Positions 26,274-34,758 of a DNA stretch of 64,000 bases are shown here, one piece after another (within the stretch, counting starts at the first letter, position 1; the number at the start of each line of letters is the position of its first letter). Source of the stretch: Spongiactinospora sp. TRM90649 (GTDB lineage Bacteria > Actinomycetota > Actinomycetes > Streptosporangiales > Streptosporangiaceae); assembly GCF_029382225.1 (NCBI RefSeq), contig NZ_JARLTC010000039.1, positions 26,301-90,300 on the forward strand. Direction: 5' to 3'. Position numbers and translations under genes: made by a program. Below the pieces are notes generated by a model. It was not told where the DNA came from. It saw only the letters and a list, made by a program, of their open reading frames with translations, and did not search any database.

Positions 26274-27317
26274 CTACATAAGGGAGAGCTGTTCGCCGGT
26301 CGCGGGGGAGGGCCGCCGGGCCTGCCGGTGCGGGCGGGCGGGGGCCGAGCGGCCCACGCCGTACCGGCGGGCCAGCTCGGCGACCTGGGCGGTGACGCGC
26401 CGCTGGTAGGACTTCGGGGCGTAGGCGCCCCTGCCGTACATCTCCCGGTAGCGGGGGATCAGGCGCGGGTGCTCGCGGGCCAGCCAGGACAGGAACCACT
26501 CGCGGGCGCCGGTGCGCAGGTGCAGCACGATCGGGGTCACGCCGGTCGCGCCCGACTCGGCGATCAGGCGCACGGTGCGCTCCAGCGCCGCCGGGGAGTC
26601 GGTGAGGTACGGCAGGATCGGCGCCATCAGCACCGCGCACGGCAGCCCGGCGCCGGTGAGCGCGGCGCAGACCTCCAGCCGCCTGGCCGGGGCGGGCGTG
26701 CCCGGCTCGATCGAGCGCCACAGCGCCGCGGCCTCGCCGTCGCCGTCGCCGACGAACCCCACCGAGACGGCGGTGGAGACGTCGGTCACCTCGGCGGCCT
26801 GGGTCAGCAGGTCGAGGTCGCGCAGGATCAGCGAGCCCTTGGTGAGCACCGAGAAGGGGTTGGCGGCGTCGCGCAGCGCGGCCAGGATGCCGCGCATCAG
26901 CTCATAACGCCCTTCGGCGCGCTGGTAGCAGTCGACGTTGGTGCCCATCGCGATGGGATGGCCGCCCCAGCGGGGCGCGGCCAGCTCGGCGCGCAGCAGC
27001 TCGGCCGCGTTGACCTTCACCACGATCTTGGAGTCGAAGTCGTGTCCGGCGTCGAGGTCGAGGTAGGTGTGGGTGTTGCGGGCGAAGCAGTAGCCGCAGG
27101 CGTGGGTGCAGCCGCGGTAGGGGTTGAGGGTCCATTCGAAGGGGACGTGGCTCGCGGCGGGGACGCGGTTGATGATCGACCGGGCGCGGATCTCGTAGAA
27201 GGTCGTTCCCCGGAAGCCCGGCGTATCGAAGGTGCGGGCGACGGCGCCCCGGGCGAACAGCGGGGCGGCGGCCCCGGACCCGCCGTCGCCGGTCGGTCGC
27301 AGATTGTCCCAGCGCAT
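26274..27317 (-). CDS. Rv2578c-family radical SAM protein
   Basis: A 347-residue protein. The [4Fe-4S]/SAM motif CTHACGYC (CxxxCxxC) lies near residues 70-77, preceded by the family block PFEWTLNPYRG. Further conserved blocks are GTNVDCYQRAEGRYELMRG and LTKGSLILRDLDLL, and the C-terminal FLSWLAREHPRLIPRYREMY. This is the SPL-like radical SAM group found across actinobacteria and named after M. tuberculosis Rv2578c; its reaction is not established. The C-terminal tail is short and basic. It is divergent from the DUF3040 gene. Confidence 0.92.
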   Translation of the reverse strand: MRWDNLRPTGDGGSGAAAPLFARGAVARTFDTPGFRGTTFYEIRARSIINRVPAASHVPFEWTLNPYRGCTHACGYCFARNTHTYLDLDAGHDFDSKIVVKVNAAELLRAELAAPRWGGHPIAMGTNVDCYQRAEGRYELMRGILAALRDAANPFSVLTKGSLILRDLDLLTQAAEVTDVSTAVSVGFVGDGDGEAAALWRSIEPGTPAPARRLEVCAALTGAGLPCAVLMAPILPYLTDSPAALERTVRLIAESGATGVTPIVLHLRTGAREWFLSWLAREHPRLIPRYREMYGRGAYAPKSYQRRVTAQVAELARRYGVGRSAPARPHRQARRPSPATGEQLSLM

Positions 27318-27449
27318 GCGAATGATTAGAACAGCAGTTCGAGCAAGATCGCAAATGCGAAGACGCGGTAATTACTCGCTCTTGAAATGGCTAATGATCT
27401 TCATGGCGGGCAGAAAGTCGGCACATACCTTGCGTGCGGGAGGTGCGGC

Positions 27450-27821
27450 ATGGCCTGGTCGCAGGACGAGGAGCGGATGCTGGCCCAGATCGAGCGGCAC
27501 CTCGTCGACGATGATCCTCGGCTGGCCGCTCGTCTCGACTCGTTCAACGAGCGCGTCCGCCGCAGGGAGGGCGGCGGCGGACGCCGGCGCGGCGCCCGGA
27601 GCGGGCGCGGCCGGGGGCGCAGGCCACGGCGGTCGACGGTCATCATCGCGGTGAGCTGGCTGCTGATCGCGACGCTGGTCGCCACCCTGCTCATCATGGT
27701 GCTGCGTCACGAGGCCGCCGCGCTGGCCCTCGGCTCCAGGGCGGGTCGCACCACGGCGGCGCTGCCCGCCGCTCCCGCGCTGCCCGCCGTGCCGGAGGCG
27801 CGGATCCCCGCCGCGCGCTGA
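27450..27821 (+). CDS. DUF3040 membrane protein
   Basis: A 123-residue protein. The ATG at 27450 has GGGAGG in front and gives the standard family start MAWSQDEERMLAQIERHLVD followed by DDPRLAARLDSF. A Gly/Arg-rich linker precedes one transmembrane helix (VIIAVSWLLIATLVATLLIM) and an Ala/Pro-rich tail. DUF3040 proteins are small, actinobacteria-specific membrane proteins of unknown function. This copy has an unusually basic linker (RRRGARSGRGRGRRPRR). The upstream neighbour is divergent. Confidence 0.88.
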   Translation: MAWSQDEERMLAQIERHLVDDDPRLAARLDSFNERVRRREGGGGRRRGARSGRGRGRRPRRSTVIIAVSWLLIATLVATLLIMVLRHEAAALALGSRAGRTTAALPAAPALPAVPEARIPAAR

Positions 27822-27874
27822 CTCCCTTGACGCACTGGCCCCCTGACGACACTGCCCTGCTGACCCACTGACGG

Positions 27875-28700
27875 TCAGGCGGGCCCGGTTGCCCGCCGGG
27901 GCCGCTCGCCCCTTGGGGCGATCATGACGGCCAGGCCGTCCAGCAGGCGTTCCAGGCCGAACGCGAACAGCGACTCCAGGTCGAGTTCCACGCCGGGCTC
28001 GGGGGCATGGCCCAGCATCCGCCCGCCCGGCATCTGGGCGCGCAGCCACTGCTTGCTGGTCATCCCGGTGTCGCGCGCCGCGCCGTCCTCGGCCTCGATG
28101 CCGAACGCGGTGCCCCGCACGTAGTTGACCATCGTGCCGTAGACGTGCAGCCGGGTGTTTAGGTCCAGGCCCAGGCCGTCCAGCGCGCTCAGCGACCACC
28201 GGCCGTAGGCGACCAGCCCCGGCAGCAGCGCCGGCCGTACCACCGAGACCACCCGGGGCAGCCAGGGATGCCGGTGGTACAGCGCCCACTGCAGCTCCGC
28301 CGCCACCCGCAGGTGCGAGCGCCACCCGGGCGGCGGCGCCGGGTAGACGATCCGCGCGAACGCGGCGTCGGCCATCAGATGGGACAGCTCGGCCTTGGCG
28401 TCCAGGCGCCGGTAGAGGGTCATGGTGGCCACGCCGAGCCGGGAGGCGACCGCCCGCATGGACAGCACGGCCAGGCCGCCCTCGTCGGCGATCTCGGTGG
28501 CGGTCCGCACGGATCCGCTCCCGCTCCGGGCCCGCGCCCGACGCGGACGCGGGCGCCGGGCGGGCCGCCACCACCGCGCCGGAACGCGGCGTCGTCTCGA
28601 TCACCCCGGCCTGCCGCAGCGCCGACAGCGCCTTGGTCGCCGTCGCCATCGCCACGCCCCATTCGCGCACGATCGCCCGGGTGGTGGGGACCGCGTCGCA
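27875..28700 (-). pseudogene. GntR-HTH/TetR-C hybrid regulator, frameshifted and 5'-truncated
   Basis: The upstream part reads as a GntR winged helix (TTRAIVREWGVAMATATKAL; SALRQAGVIETTPRSGAVV). After a frameshift near 28510-28530 another frame continues with TetR-like sequence (TATEIADEGGLAVLSMRAVA; SRLGVATMTLYRRL) and a helical effector domain ending at 27875. GntR-TetR_C hybrids are known in actinomycetes and normally encode both parts in one frame. The first GntR helix is missing because the gene joins carotenoid oxygenase sequence in frame near 28700. The TetR part alone (211 residues from a GTG at 28510) could be expressed, but this is doubtful. Confidence 0.6.
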
Positions 28701-29374
28701 GAGGGCCTCGCCGCCGCCGTCGCGCGGCAGGACCCCGATGCGGGGCGGATGCCCGGGCAGCCACCGGCAGGCCATGCCGTCGAAGCCCAGCGGGGTGTCC
28801 CACAGCACCACGTGCCGCTCGGTGAGGGCGAAGTCGTGCATGAACGGCGTCCGCGTCATCGGGACGGCGGTCGCCCGCGCCACGGTCCCGTCGGGAGCGG
28901 TCACGATGTGCTGGACGAAGCTCCGGCCGGGCATGTACGCCAGCGAGTGCAGCTCGCCGGTGCGCGGGTCGTGCTTGGCGTGCGCCCCCGCCGTGAAACC
29001 CTCGGGGGTCGCGCCCAGCGGGCACACGCCCACGTGTTCAGCTCCTCGTCCAGCTCGGCGGGCGGCAGGCCGCCCTCGGCCATGGCGATCGTGCGCCGCG
29101 CGTGCCGGATCACGTGCACCATGGGGGCGAAGCCCGGGACGCGCACGAAGCGGTTGCGGTACCACTCGGCGTGGCCGTCGCGCAGGCGCACGCCGTGGAC
29201 CATGCCCTGCCCCATGCCCCAGACGTGCACGACCGGATCCTCCACCCCCATCGTGTTGGGACCGTTGCGCAGGTAGCGGCCGTTGAGCGCGTCCGGGATC
29301 CGCCCGGTGACGGGCAGGTCGTGGGCGGTGACCTCTTCGGTGACGGGCGCGAACGCGCCCTCCAGGTACTTCAT
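28701..29374 (-). pseudogene. Carotenoid oxygenase (RPE65-like), N-terminal part, frameshifted
   Basis: From the ATG at 29374 the sequence reads MKYLEGAFAPVTEEVTAHDL and LNGRYLRNGPNTM, the standard start of carotenoid/stilbene cleavage oxygenases. A one-base shift near 29033 interrupts the frame after ELDEELNT; the next frame resumes with GVCPLGATPEGFTAGAHAKH and FMHDFALTERHVVLWDTPLG, the latter with an expected iron-ligand His (HDF). At about 28700 the protein stops being an oxygenase and passes directly into GntR sequence. Roughly half of the seven-bladed propeller and at least two iron-ligand histidines are lost. Confidence 0.75.
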
Positions 29375-29549
29375 GTTGACACCGTACGGAGAACGGCGGA
29401 ATCTCCCGCGCGGCGCCAGCTCGAATACCGTCATCTGTACTAGTGCAGCGCGCCTCCGGGCGAGACCCCCGCGATTGACACGCCCGGAGCCGGTTTGGTA
29501 GAAACCCGACCAGCGTCGCGGTGCACCCGGCAAGGAGATCGCCGAGGGC

Positions 29550-30068
29550 ATGGAGGCGCCGGACCGACGGACGACCTTGACGACATCCCGCGAACGCCTG
29601 ACGGCGTTCGGCAACCAGCTGATCGAAGTGCACATCTGGCTCCGCGAGGAGCTCGCCGCGCTCCGCGAGGACGCGGACGCCTACCTCGCCGGCGGGGCAC
29701 GCCTGCGCGAGCTTCGCGCCCACTGCGTGACCTTCTGCACGGCGCTGACCCGGCACCACACCGGCGAGGACGACCACGCCTTCCCGCGGATCGCCGAACG
29801 TTTCCCCGAACTGCGCCCGGTCCTGGCCGAACTGCGCCGCGACCACGCGCTGGTGGAGGACTCCATGCGGCGGCTGGAGGCGCTGGTGGCGGGCCTGGAC
29901 GGCCAGAGCGACCCCGTCGCGGTACGCCGCGAACTCGACGGCCTAGCCGCGCTGATGGAGACCCACTTCGTCTACGAGGAGAAACGGATCGCCGCCGCCC
30001 TCAACGCCCTGCGCGTACCGGACTGGGACCGCTCCCGCCCCGACTTCCTCCGCACCACCGACCCCTGA
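29550..30068 (+). CDS. Hemerythrin-domain protein
   Basis: A 172-residue four-helix-bundle protein; the ATG follows AAGGAGATC. Di-iron ligands are placed as in bacterial hemerythrin-like proteins: His in VHIWLREEL, the ALTRHHTGEDDHAFP cluster (H-x3-E), RRDHALVEDSM and THFVYEEKRI. Such proteins bind oxygen or sense oxygen or iron, or protect against oxidative and nitrosative stress. This one has no fused signalling domain. Nothing in its neighbourhood specifies the role. Confidence 0.87.
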   Translation: MEAPDRRTTLTTSRERLTAFGNQLIEVHIWLREELAALREDADAYLAGGARLRELRAHCVTFCTALTRHHTGEDDHAFPRIAERFPELRPVLAELRRDHALVEDSMRRLEALVAGLDGQSDPVAVRRELDGLAALMETHFVYEEKRIAAALNALRVPDWDRSRPDFLRTTDP

Positions 30069-30075
30069 TCGGGCC

Positions 30076-30678
30076 TCACCCCCGCGGCTTGCGCCACAGA
30101 ACGCTGTACCGCCACAGCAGGTGGCGGCGGAACTCCGAGCCGGGCAGCACCTCGGCGGCCACCTCCCGCACCTGCGAGTAGGTCAGCGGCGGCGGCCACA
30201 CCGTGGGTGAGGGATGCTGCCAGTGCCCCCTGGTGGCCCGCAGGTAGGTGGACACCGCCATGGTGACCACCTCGCGCGGCAGATCCTTCGGCATCGACCC
30301 GCGGGCCAGCCCGACCACGGCCAGCATCCCGCCGGGGCGCAGCAGGCCGCGCATCCGTTCGAGCCCGGCGACGGCGTCCATGTGGTGCAGCGTCGCCACC
30401 GACGCGACGACGTCGAACGACGCGGGCTCGAACGGATGGGTGAGGAAGTCGTCGAGGACGTATTCGATGTCACCGGGATGCGCGCGGGCGTGCCCGATAC
30501 TGACCGCGTCACGATCGATCCCGGTCACACGCGCCACCCTCCGCCGCAACTCCCGCGCGAGCGTCCCCTCCCCGCACCCGACGTCAAGGGCGTCCCGCGC
30601 CCCCTCGGGAACCGCCGCCAGGATGCGGGGGTGGTAGTGGATGTTGTGGTTCCACCGCTTGCCGTCCTTCGCCGTCAT
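30076..30678 (-). CDS. SAM-dependent methyltransferase
   Basis: A 200-residue class I methyltransferase starting at ATG 30678. Motif I is DALDVGCGEGTLARELRRR with the following acidic residue in GIDRD; the post-motif DIEYVLDDFLTHPF and VASVATLHHM (motif II) and LLRPGGMLAVVGL (motif III) are present. The N-terminus (NHNIHYHPRIL) is typical of small actinomycete enzymes of this type. The C-terminal helix ends LLWRYSVLWRKPRG. The substrate is unknown. It converges closely (seven bases) with the hemerythrin gene. Confidence 0.9.
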   Translation of the reverse strand: MTAKDGKRWNHNIHYHPRILAAVPEGARDALDVGCGEGTLARELRRRVARVTGIDRDAVSIGHARAHPGDIEYVLDDFLTHPFEPASFDVVASVATLHHMDAVAGLERMRGLLRPGGMLAVVGLARGSMPKDLPREVVTMAVSTYLRATRGHWQHPSPTVWPPPLTYSQVREVAAEVLPGSEFRRHLLWRYSVLWRKPRG

Positions 30679-30756
30679 GTGATCATCTTGCCGGACGGCG
30701 CCGCGCCCGGTCCGCCGTTCGCCGGCTGTACGAGGCACGCCCAGGGGCGGAATCGC

Positions 30757-30918
30757 ATGGCCCCGGCGGACGCGAGCATCAATGAGGCGACGGGCTCCCG
30801 CGCCGCCGCGCCCTTCCAGCTCCGGCACGTGCAGAGCGGGCGCTGCCTGGACGGCAGCGTCTCCCAGGGAATTCGCCTCAACACCTGCAACGACAACGGC
30901 TACCAGGCCTGGCGCTGA
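30757..30918 (+). pseudogene. Ricin-type lectin domain remnant
   Basis: A 53-codon frame whose last ~35 residues read FQLRHVQSGRCLDGSVSQGI then RLNTCNDNGYQAW, one beta-trefoil repeat of ricin B type with the QxW motif and two cysteines. Full domains contain three such repeats and sit at the end of secreted glycosidases. No signal peptide or catalytic domain is present and the frame stops directly after the repeat. The start ATG is probably incidental. It is a stump of a secreted enzyme gene. Confidence 0.55.
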
Positions 30919-31121
30919 ACGACGTATGGACGGTGGCGTCATCGTCTCAGGGGCCTTCGGGACGCAGATGACGGTGCCCGGCTCGGCCGCGAACCCTCCC
31001 CGCTCCAGCGCCCGCTGCGCAGGTGACTCGTGCACCGCCGCCGACGCCGCTGATGTCCGCTCCGGGGCGGGTCCCGATCTTCGCGGTCGTCCGGGATCTG
31101 GGGGTCGCGCGCCGCGGTCGC

Positions 31122-31168
31122 CGGGCGACGGGTACGGGTGAGTGATTCGTCCCGTTACCCGTCGCCCG
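31122..31168 (-). terminator. Hairpin terminator downstream of the TPR/retropepsin-like gene
   Basis: Arms CGGGCGACGGGTACGGG (31122-31138) and 31151-31168 pair with a single bulged T around a 12-base loop. It lies 20 bases beyond the minus-strand stop at 31188. Confidence 0.8.
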
Positions 31169-31187
31169 TTGGAGGCTTCCGGGGTGG

Positions 31188-32501
31188 TCAGTCGGCCTTG
31201 CCCCGGACGATGTAGAGGTTCATGTCGGTGAAGTCGAGGGTGATGTTGTAGGGCTTGAAGAAGCAGTGGGCGAAGTGGCCCGTCCCGTCGATCCCCGACC
31301 CGTAGGGCCACGGCACGTTGAGCGGCATGTTCGGGTCCGCCTCGCAGTAGACGTCCCTGGCGACGGCGTCGCCGAGGCGGATCTCCCTCGGGTAGCAGGG
31401 GTAGGTGATGGTCGGGTGGCTGTGGGCGAACGTCTCGATCGGGCGGTCGTAGTCGGTGCGGACCCGCAAGCGCTTGGCCACCTCCCCGGGCATGCCCACG
31501 GCGATCTCGCCGACCCCGCCGAAGTTCACGCCCATCACCCGTGGGCCTGAGCCGGCGATGCTGCCGACGCTGCTGACATCGTGGTCACGGGACAGCCAGA
31601 TCGGCAGCGGCTTGGAACCCGCCCGTACGGCGGCGGCGCGTACCTCGGCGACCGCCTCGGGGGTTCTGCGGCGCAGGATCAGGTGGCGGCCCGCGTAGTC
31701 GAAGGTGGTCAGCAGGTGGTAGAAGACCCACGTGCCGATCAGGCCGTCGCTGTCGGCGTCGACGTCTTCGCCCGACTCCGTGGACGACCAGCCCACCGGG
31801 ACGTTGCGCAGTTCGATGCCGCCCAGCTTGAAGGAGTCCAGCACCCCGTAGTGCACCCAGATGGAGATGCCCTCGAACTCCGACTTCTGGCTGACGACGG
31901 GGTTCAGCCCCGCCTCCTTCGCCACCGACGCGGTCAGGCTCAGATTCGAGGTGCCGGTGTAGAAGGAGAAGCTCTTCGCCGGTCCGCCGTTGACCGAGGC
32001 CTCCACCAGCGGCCTCGGGTCCATCTGCTGGAATCGCGCCCGGCCGATGTCGCCGACCATCCGGTACGGCTCGCCGCTGATCGCCGCGAACCATTTGGCG
32101 TAGTCCTCCGCGCCCGCCGCTCGCCAGCATGGAACGGAGAGGGCGAACTTGTCCTGCCGGATGTAGCAGTCGCCCAGGAGCTCGTTCGCCTCCTTGTCAT
32201 CGGGGGCCAGGTCGACGGCCATCTTGAGGTACTTCTCGGCATCGGGGAACCGGTTGGACAGCAGCCCGACATGGCCACGCTGGCGAGCCGCGCGCAGATT
32301 CTTGGGATCCCTTCTCAGGATCTCCTCGTACGCGCGGGCGGCCTTCTCGAACTTCCCGGCCTTGAACAACGCGTCCGCGTCGTCGCCCCCGGCCAGCGCC
32401 GGGGCCACCCCGCCCAGCAGCGGTGCGGTCGCGGCGGCCCCGCCCAGGACGGCTGCGCCCCGTAACAGCGAACGCCGGCCCCATTTCCCGTCATCAGCCA
32501 C
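31188..32501 (-). CDS. Tat-exported TPR protein with retropepsin-like domain
   Basis: A 437-residue protein with a GTG start after GAGGAGAAGGC. The N-terminus has a twin-arginine signal (GRRSLLRGAAVLGG) with cleavage near APALAGG. Residues 42-115 are two to three TPR repeats (ADALFKAGKFEKAARAYEEI; AEKYLKMAVDLAPDDKEANE). Residues 160-430 look like two aspartyl-protease lobes of the retropepsin-like type (SLTASVAKEAGL; LGGIELRNVPVGW; GLIGTWVFYHLLTTFDYAGR), but the catalytic D-T/S-G triads are not obvious. Exported TPR plus aspartyl-protease-like fusions exist but are uncharacterised. It acts outside the cytoplasm. Confidence 0.7.
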   Translation of the reverse strand: MADDGKWGRRSLLRGAAVLGGAAATAPLLGGVAPALAGGDDADALFKAGKFEKAARAYEEILRRDPKNLRAARQRGHVGLLSNRFPDAEKYLKMAVDLAPDDKEANELLGDCYIRQDKFALSVPCWRAAGAEDYAKWFAAISGEPYRMVGDIGRARFQQMDPRPLVEASVNGGPAKSFSFYTGTSNLSLTASVAKEAGLNPVVSQKSEFEGISIWVHYGVLDSFKLGGIELRNVPVGWSSTESGEDVDADSDGLIGTWVFYHLLTTFDYAGRHLILRRRTPEAVAEVRAAAVRAGSKPLPIWLSRDHDVSSVGSIAGSGPRVMGVNFGGVGEIAVGMPGEVAKRLRVRTDYDRPIETFAHSHPTITYPCYPREIRLGDAVARDVYCEADPNMPLNVPWPYGSGIDGTGHFAHCFFKPYNITLDFTDMNLYIVRGKAD

Positions 32502-32820
32502 GCCTTCTCCTCTCGTGATCGCCTTCGTCGTAACGTCTGTCCCGGCGGACGGTCACAACGGCCCCGACCGGCACCATGCGCCGTCCTGATGCGGGCGGCC
32601 GGCTCGGTTCGCGGCACGCTCCGAAACTCGCCCGCCGGTCGACCCCGTCCACTGTGGACCCGCCGCGTCCGCGCCTCGTTCGCGCCGTGTCATGGTCGTG
32701 TCACAGTGCCATCCCGGAACGGGCCAGGTAGGGCTTGAGCGGGGCGTCGTAGGTTCGCGCGCACCCTGCCGCCCACACCGTGGATGCGGACGTGTTGGTC
32801 GTTCCCGCCGGGGGCCGCCT
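32502..32820. other. Gene-poor stretch upstream of the TPR/retropepsin-like gene
   Basis: No intact gene is visible in these 319 bases. The part next to 32501 should carry the promoter of the Tat-exported protein. Near 32705-32755 the minus strand reads TYDAPLKPYLARSGMAL followed by a stop, which may be the tail of a lost gene. Confidence 0.4.
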
Positions 32821-32931
32821 TCCACGTACGCCTCGGAGTTCGCCTTCGCCGGCGCCTTCAAACGTGAGTACGGCATCGCGCCCGGCAGATACCGGCGGCA
32901 GGACCGGACGACGACGTCAGATCGGCCGTGA
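32821..32931 (+). pseudogene. C-terminal remnant of an AraC-family regulator
   Basis: The frame reads YASEFAFAGAFKREYGIAPG then RYRRQ, which is the second helix-turn-helix and end of an AraC/XylS regulator (usual pattern GYxSEFAFxRAFKRxYGxxPG). Everything upstream is missing and the sequence before 32821 is unrelated. The frame ends at a TGA at 32929, 48 bases before the penicillin-binding protein gene's stop on the other strand. Confidence 0.6.
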
Positions 32932-32978
32932 CGCCCCTCGACGCGTGAACCGGCCGCGCCGGCGGCATGGCGGGGCGG

Positions 32979-34604
32979 TCATTCCATGGCGCGCAGGAAG
33001 TCGGCGGCGACCGGGGCGGCCACCTTGCCGCCTCCGCCGCCGCCTTCGACGATCACCGACATGGCGATGTCTCCGCGAAAGCCGATGAACCAGGCGTGCG
33101 TCTCGGGCGGGTCGGCCGTGCCGAATTCGGCGGTGCCGGTCTTGCCGCGCGTGCCGTCGGGCAGCCCGGCGTCCTTGGCGGTGCCCTTGGTGACCACGTC
33201 GAGCATCATCTGGCGCAGCGGCCCGGCCACGCCCTCGGGGAACTCCTTCGGGGGGACGCGCTGCTGGATGGAGCCGACCAGGGTCGGCGGGCGCCAGGTG
33301 CCGTCGGCGATCGCGGCGGCCACCGAGGCCATCACCAGCGGGCTGGCGGTGATCCGGCCCTGGCCGAAGGACTCGGCGGCCAGGTCGGCGGCGTCGGCGG
33401 CCTTGGGCAGGCTGGACTTGACCGCCGGGACGCCGATGTCCAGCGGCTGGTTGAAGCCGACGGCCTCGGCGGTCTCCAGCAGTTTGTCGGCCCCCAGCCG
33501 CTCGGCGGCCAGCGGCGCGAACGTGGTGTTGCAGGAGTGGGCGAAGGAGTCGGCGAACGACAGCGCGCCGTACTCGGCGTGGTCGGAGTTGCGGATGGCC
33601 AGGCCGCCCACGTTGGCGTCCTTGGGGCAGGTGACCTGCTCGCCGGGGGTCATCCCGGAGGCCAGCAGCCCGATGGCGGTGACCGCCTTGAAGGTGGAGC
33701 CGGGGGCGTAGGAGCCCTCCAGGGCCCGATTGAACGGGCTGTTGTTGGCCACGGCGAGGATCTCGCCGGTGGAGGGACGCACGGCGACCAGCGCGGCGGG
33801 TTTCTCGATCTTCCGGATGGCGTCGGCGGCGGCCTTCTGCACGGTCAGGTCGAGGGTGGTGCGCAGCGGCTCGCCGTCCTCGCCGGGCAGGCCGCCCAGC
33901 GGCTTGATCGGCTCGCCGCCCGCGCCGAGCAACTGGACGTCGGTGGCCGGGACGCCGGCCAGGCGCCGCTGGAAGGTGGCCTGCAGGCCGCTCTTGCCGA
34001 CGATGTCGCCGACCCGGTAGGCGCCGCCCAGGGCGGTGACGTCCTTGGCGGTGGCCTTGCCGAGCGCGCCGGTGAGCTGGGCGACCGACCCGCCGTCGTC
34101 GCCGTCGTCGATGCGCTCGCCGCCCGCGTCGGTCAGCTCGGCGCGGGCGGGCCAGCGCGAGCGCAGCTCGATCCGGCGGCCGGGGGCCAGGTCGGGGTGG
34201 ACGGCGGCCTGCGTCCACCGCACCTTCCAGCGGCGTTCGCTGACCACCAGCCGCAGCGAGCCGTCGTAGGCCCACCGCCCGCCCGAGCGGAAGTCGTGGA
34301 CCACGGAGTAGCCGGCCGTCGCGCCCTGGTCGTCCTCGCGCACGCCGGTGACCTTCACCATGGTGGACCGCGGCCCCAGGGCGTCGTCCAGGCGGTCGTA
34401 GGCCTGGCTGAAGCCGGGCACCGGGCCGGTGAGCTCGGCGCGCATCGCGGTCAGGTCGCCCCGCTGCCAGGCCTGGGTGAACCGCTGCGCGGTCTCGGCG
34501 GGGGTGCCCCGCGTCCGCAGCAGGTAGTAGCCGCCCCCGGCGGCCGCCCCCGCCAGCAGGACGGCGGTGACGGAGACGATCGCGATCGTACGGCGACGCG
34601 GCAC
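32979..34604 (-). CDS. Class B penicillin-binding protein (MecA-N/NTF2-like plus transpeptidase)
   Basis: A 541-residue peptidoglycan transpeptidase with a GTG start and an N-terminal signal-anchor (TIAIVSVTAVLLAGAAAGGG). Residues 30-150 are an NTF2-like MecA-N domain, followed by a dimerisation domain. The transpeptidase domain has the active-site SxxK in GSYAPGSTFKAV near residue 302, the SCN motif near 355 and KTGTAE near 486. It should cross-link peptidoglycan at the outer membrane face. It stands alone, without FtsW/RodA, so it is probably an accessory enzyme. Conserved motifs are all intact. Confidence 0.93.
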   Translation of the reverse strand: MPRRRTIAIVSVTAVLLAGAAAGGGYYLLRTRGTPAETAQRFTQAWQRGDLTAMRAELTGPVPGFSQAYDRLDDALGPRSTMVKVTGVREDDQGATAGYSVVHDFRSGGRWAYDGSLRLVVSERRWKVRWTQAAVHPDLAPGRRIELRSRWPARAELTDAGGERIDDGDDGGSVAQLTGALGKATAKDVTALGGAYRVGDIVGKSGLQATFQRRLAGVPATDVQLLGAGGEPIKPLGGLPGEDGEPLRTTLDLTVQKAAADAIRKIEKPAALVAVRPSTGEILAVANNSPFNRALEGSYAPGSTFKAVTAIGLLASGMTPGEQVTCPKDANVGGLAIRNSDHAEYGALSFADSFAHSCNTTFAPLAAERLGADKLLETAEAVGFNQPLDIGVPAVKSSLPKAADAADLAAESFGQGRITASPLVMASVAAAIADGTWRPPTLVGSIQQRVPPKEFPEGVAGPLRQMMLDVVTKGTAKDAGLPDGTRGKTGTAEFGTADPPETHAWFIGFRGDIAMSVIVEGGGGGGKVAAPVAADFLRAME

Positions 34605-34758
34605 GGCGCACTCCCCACGTGATCAGCGGGCCAGGCCGCCCGGCCGGGCGGGCAGGACCGGGACGCCTGGCGAAGCGGGGTGTGACCAGGTGACCTGGCG
34701 AGCGGCCCGGGCGCGGGCCTGGCGCGGATGATCGAAGTGTAGACGGCGCCGGGCCGCC

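Noticed and set aside
27875..28510. Intact TetR gene starting at the GTG at 28510
   Set aside because: The frame upstream of the shift encodes the GntR half of a hybrid regulator that normally is one protein, so the piece is treated as part of a pseudogene, although expression cannot be excluded.
34636..34651. Palindrome CCGCCCGGCCGGGCGG upstream of the penicillin-binding protein gene as an operator
   Set aside because: Pure G/C palindromes of this length are common by chance at this base composition and there is no supporting context.
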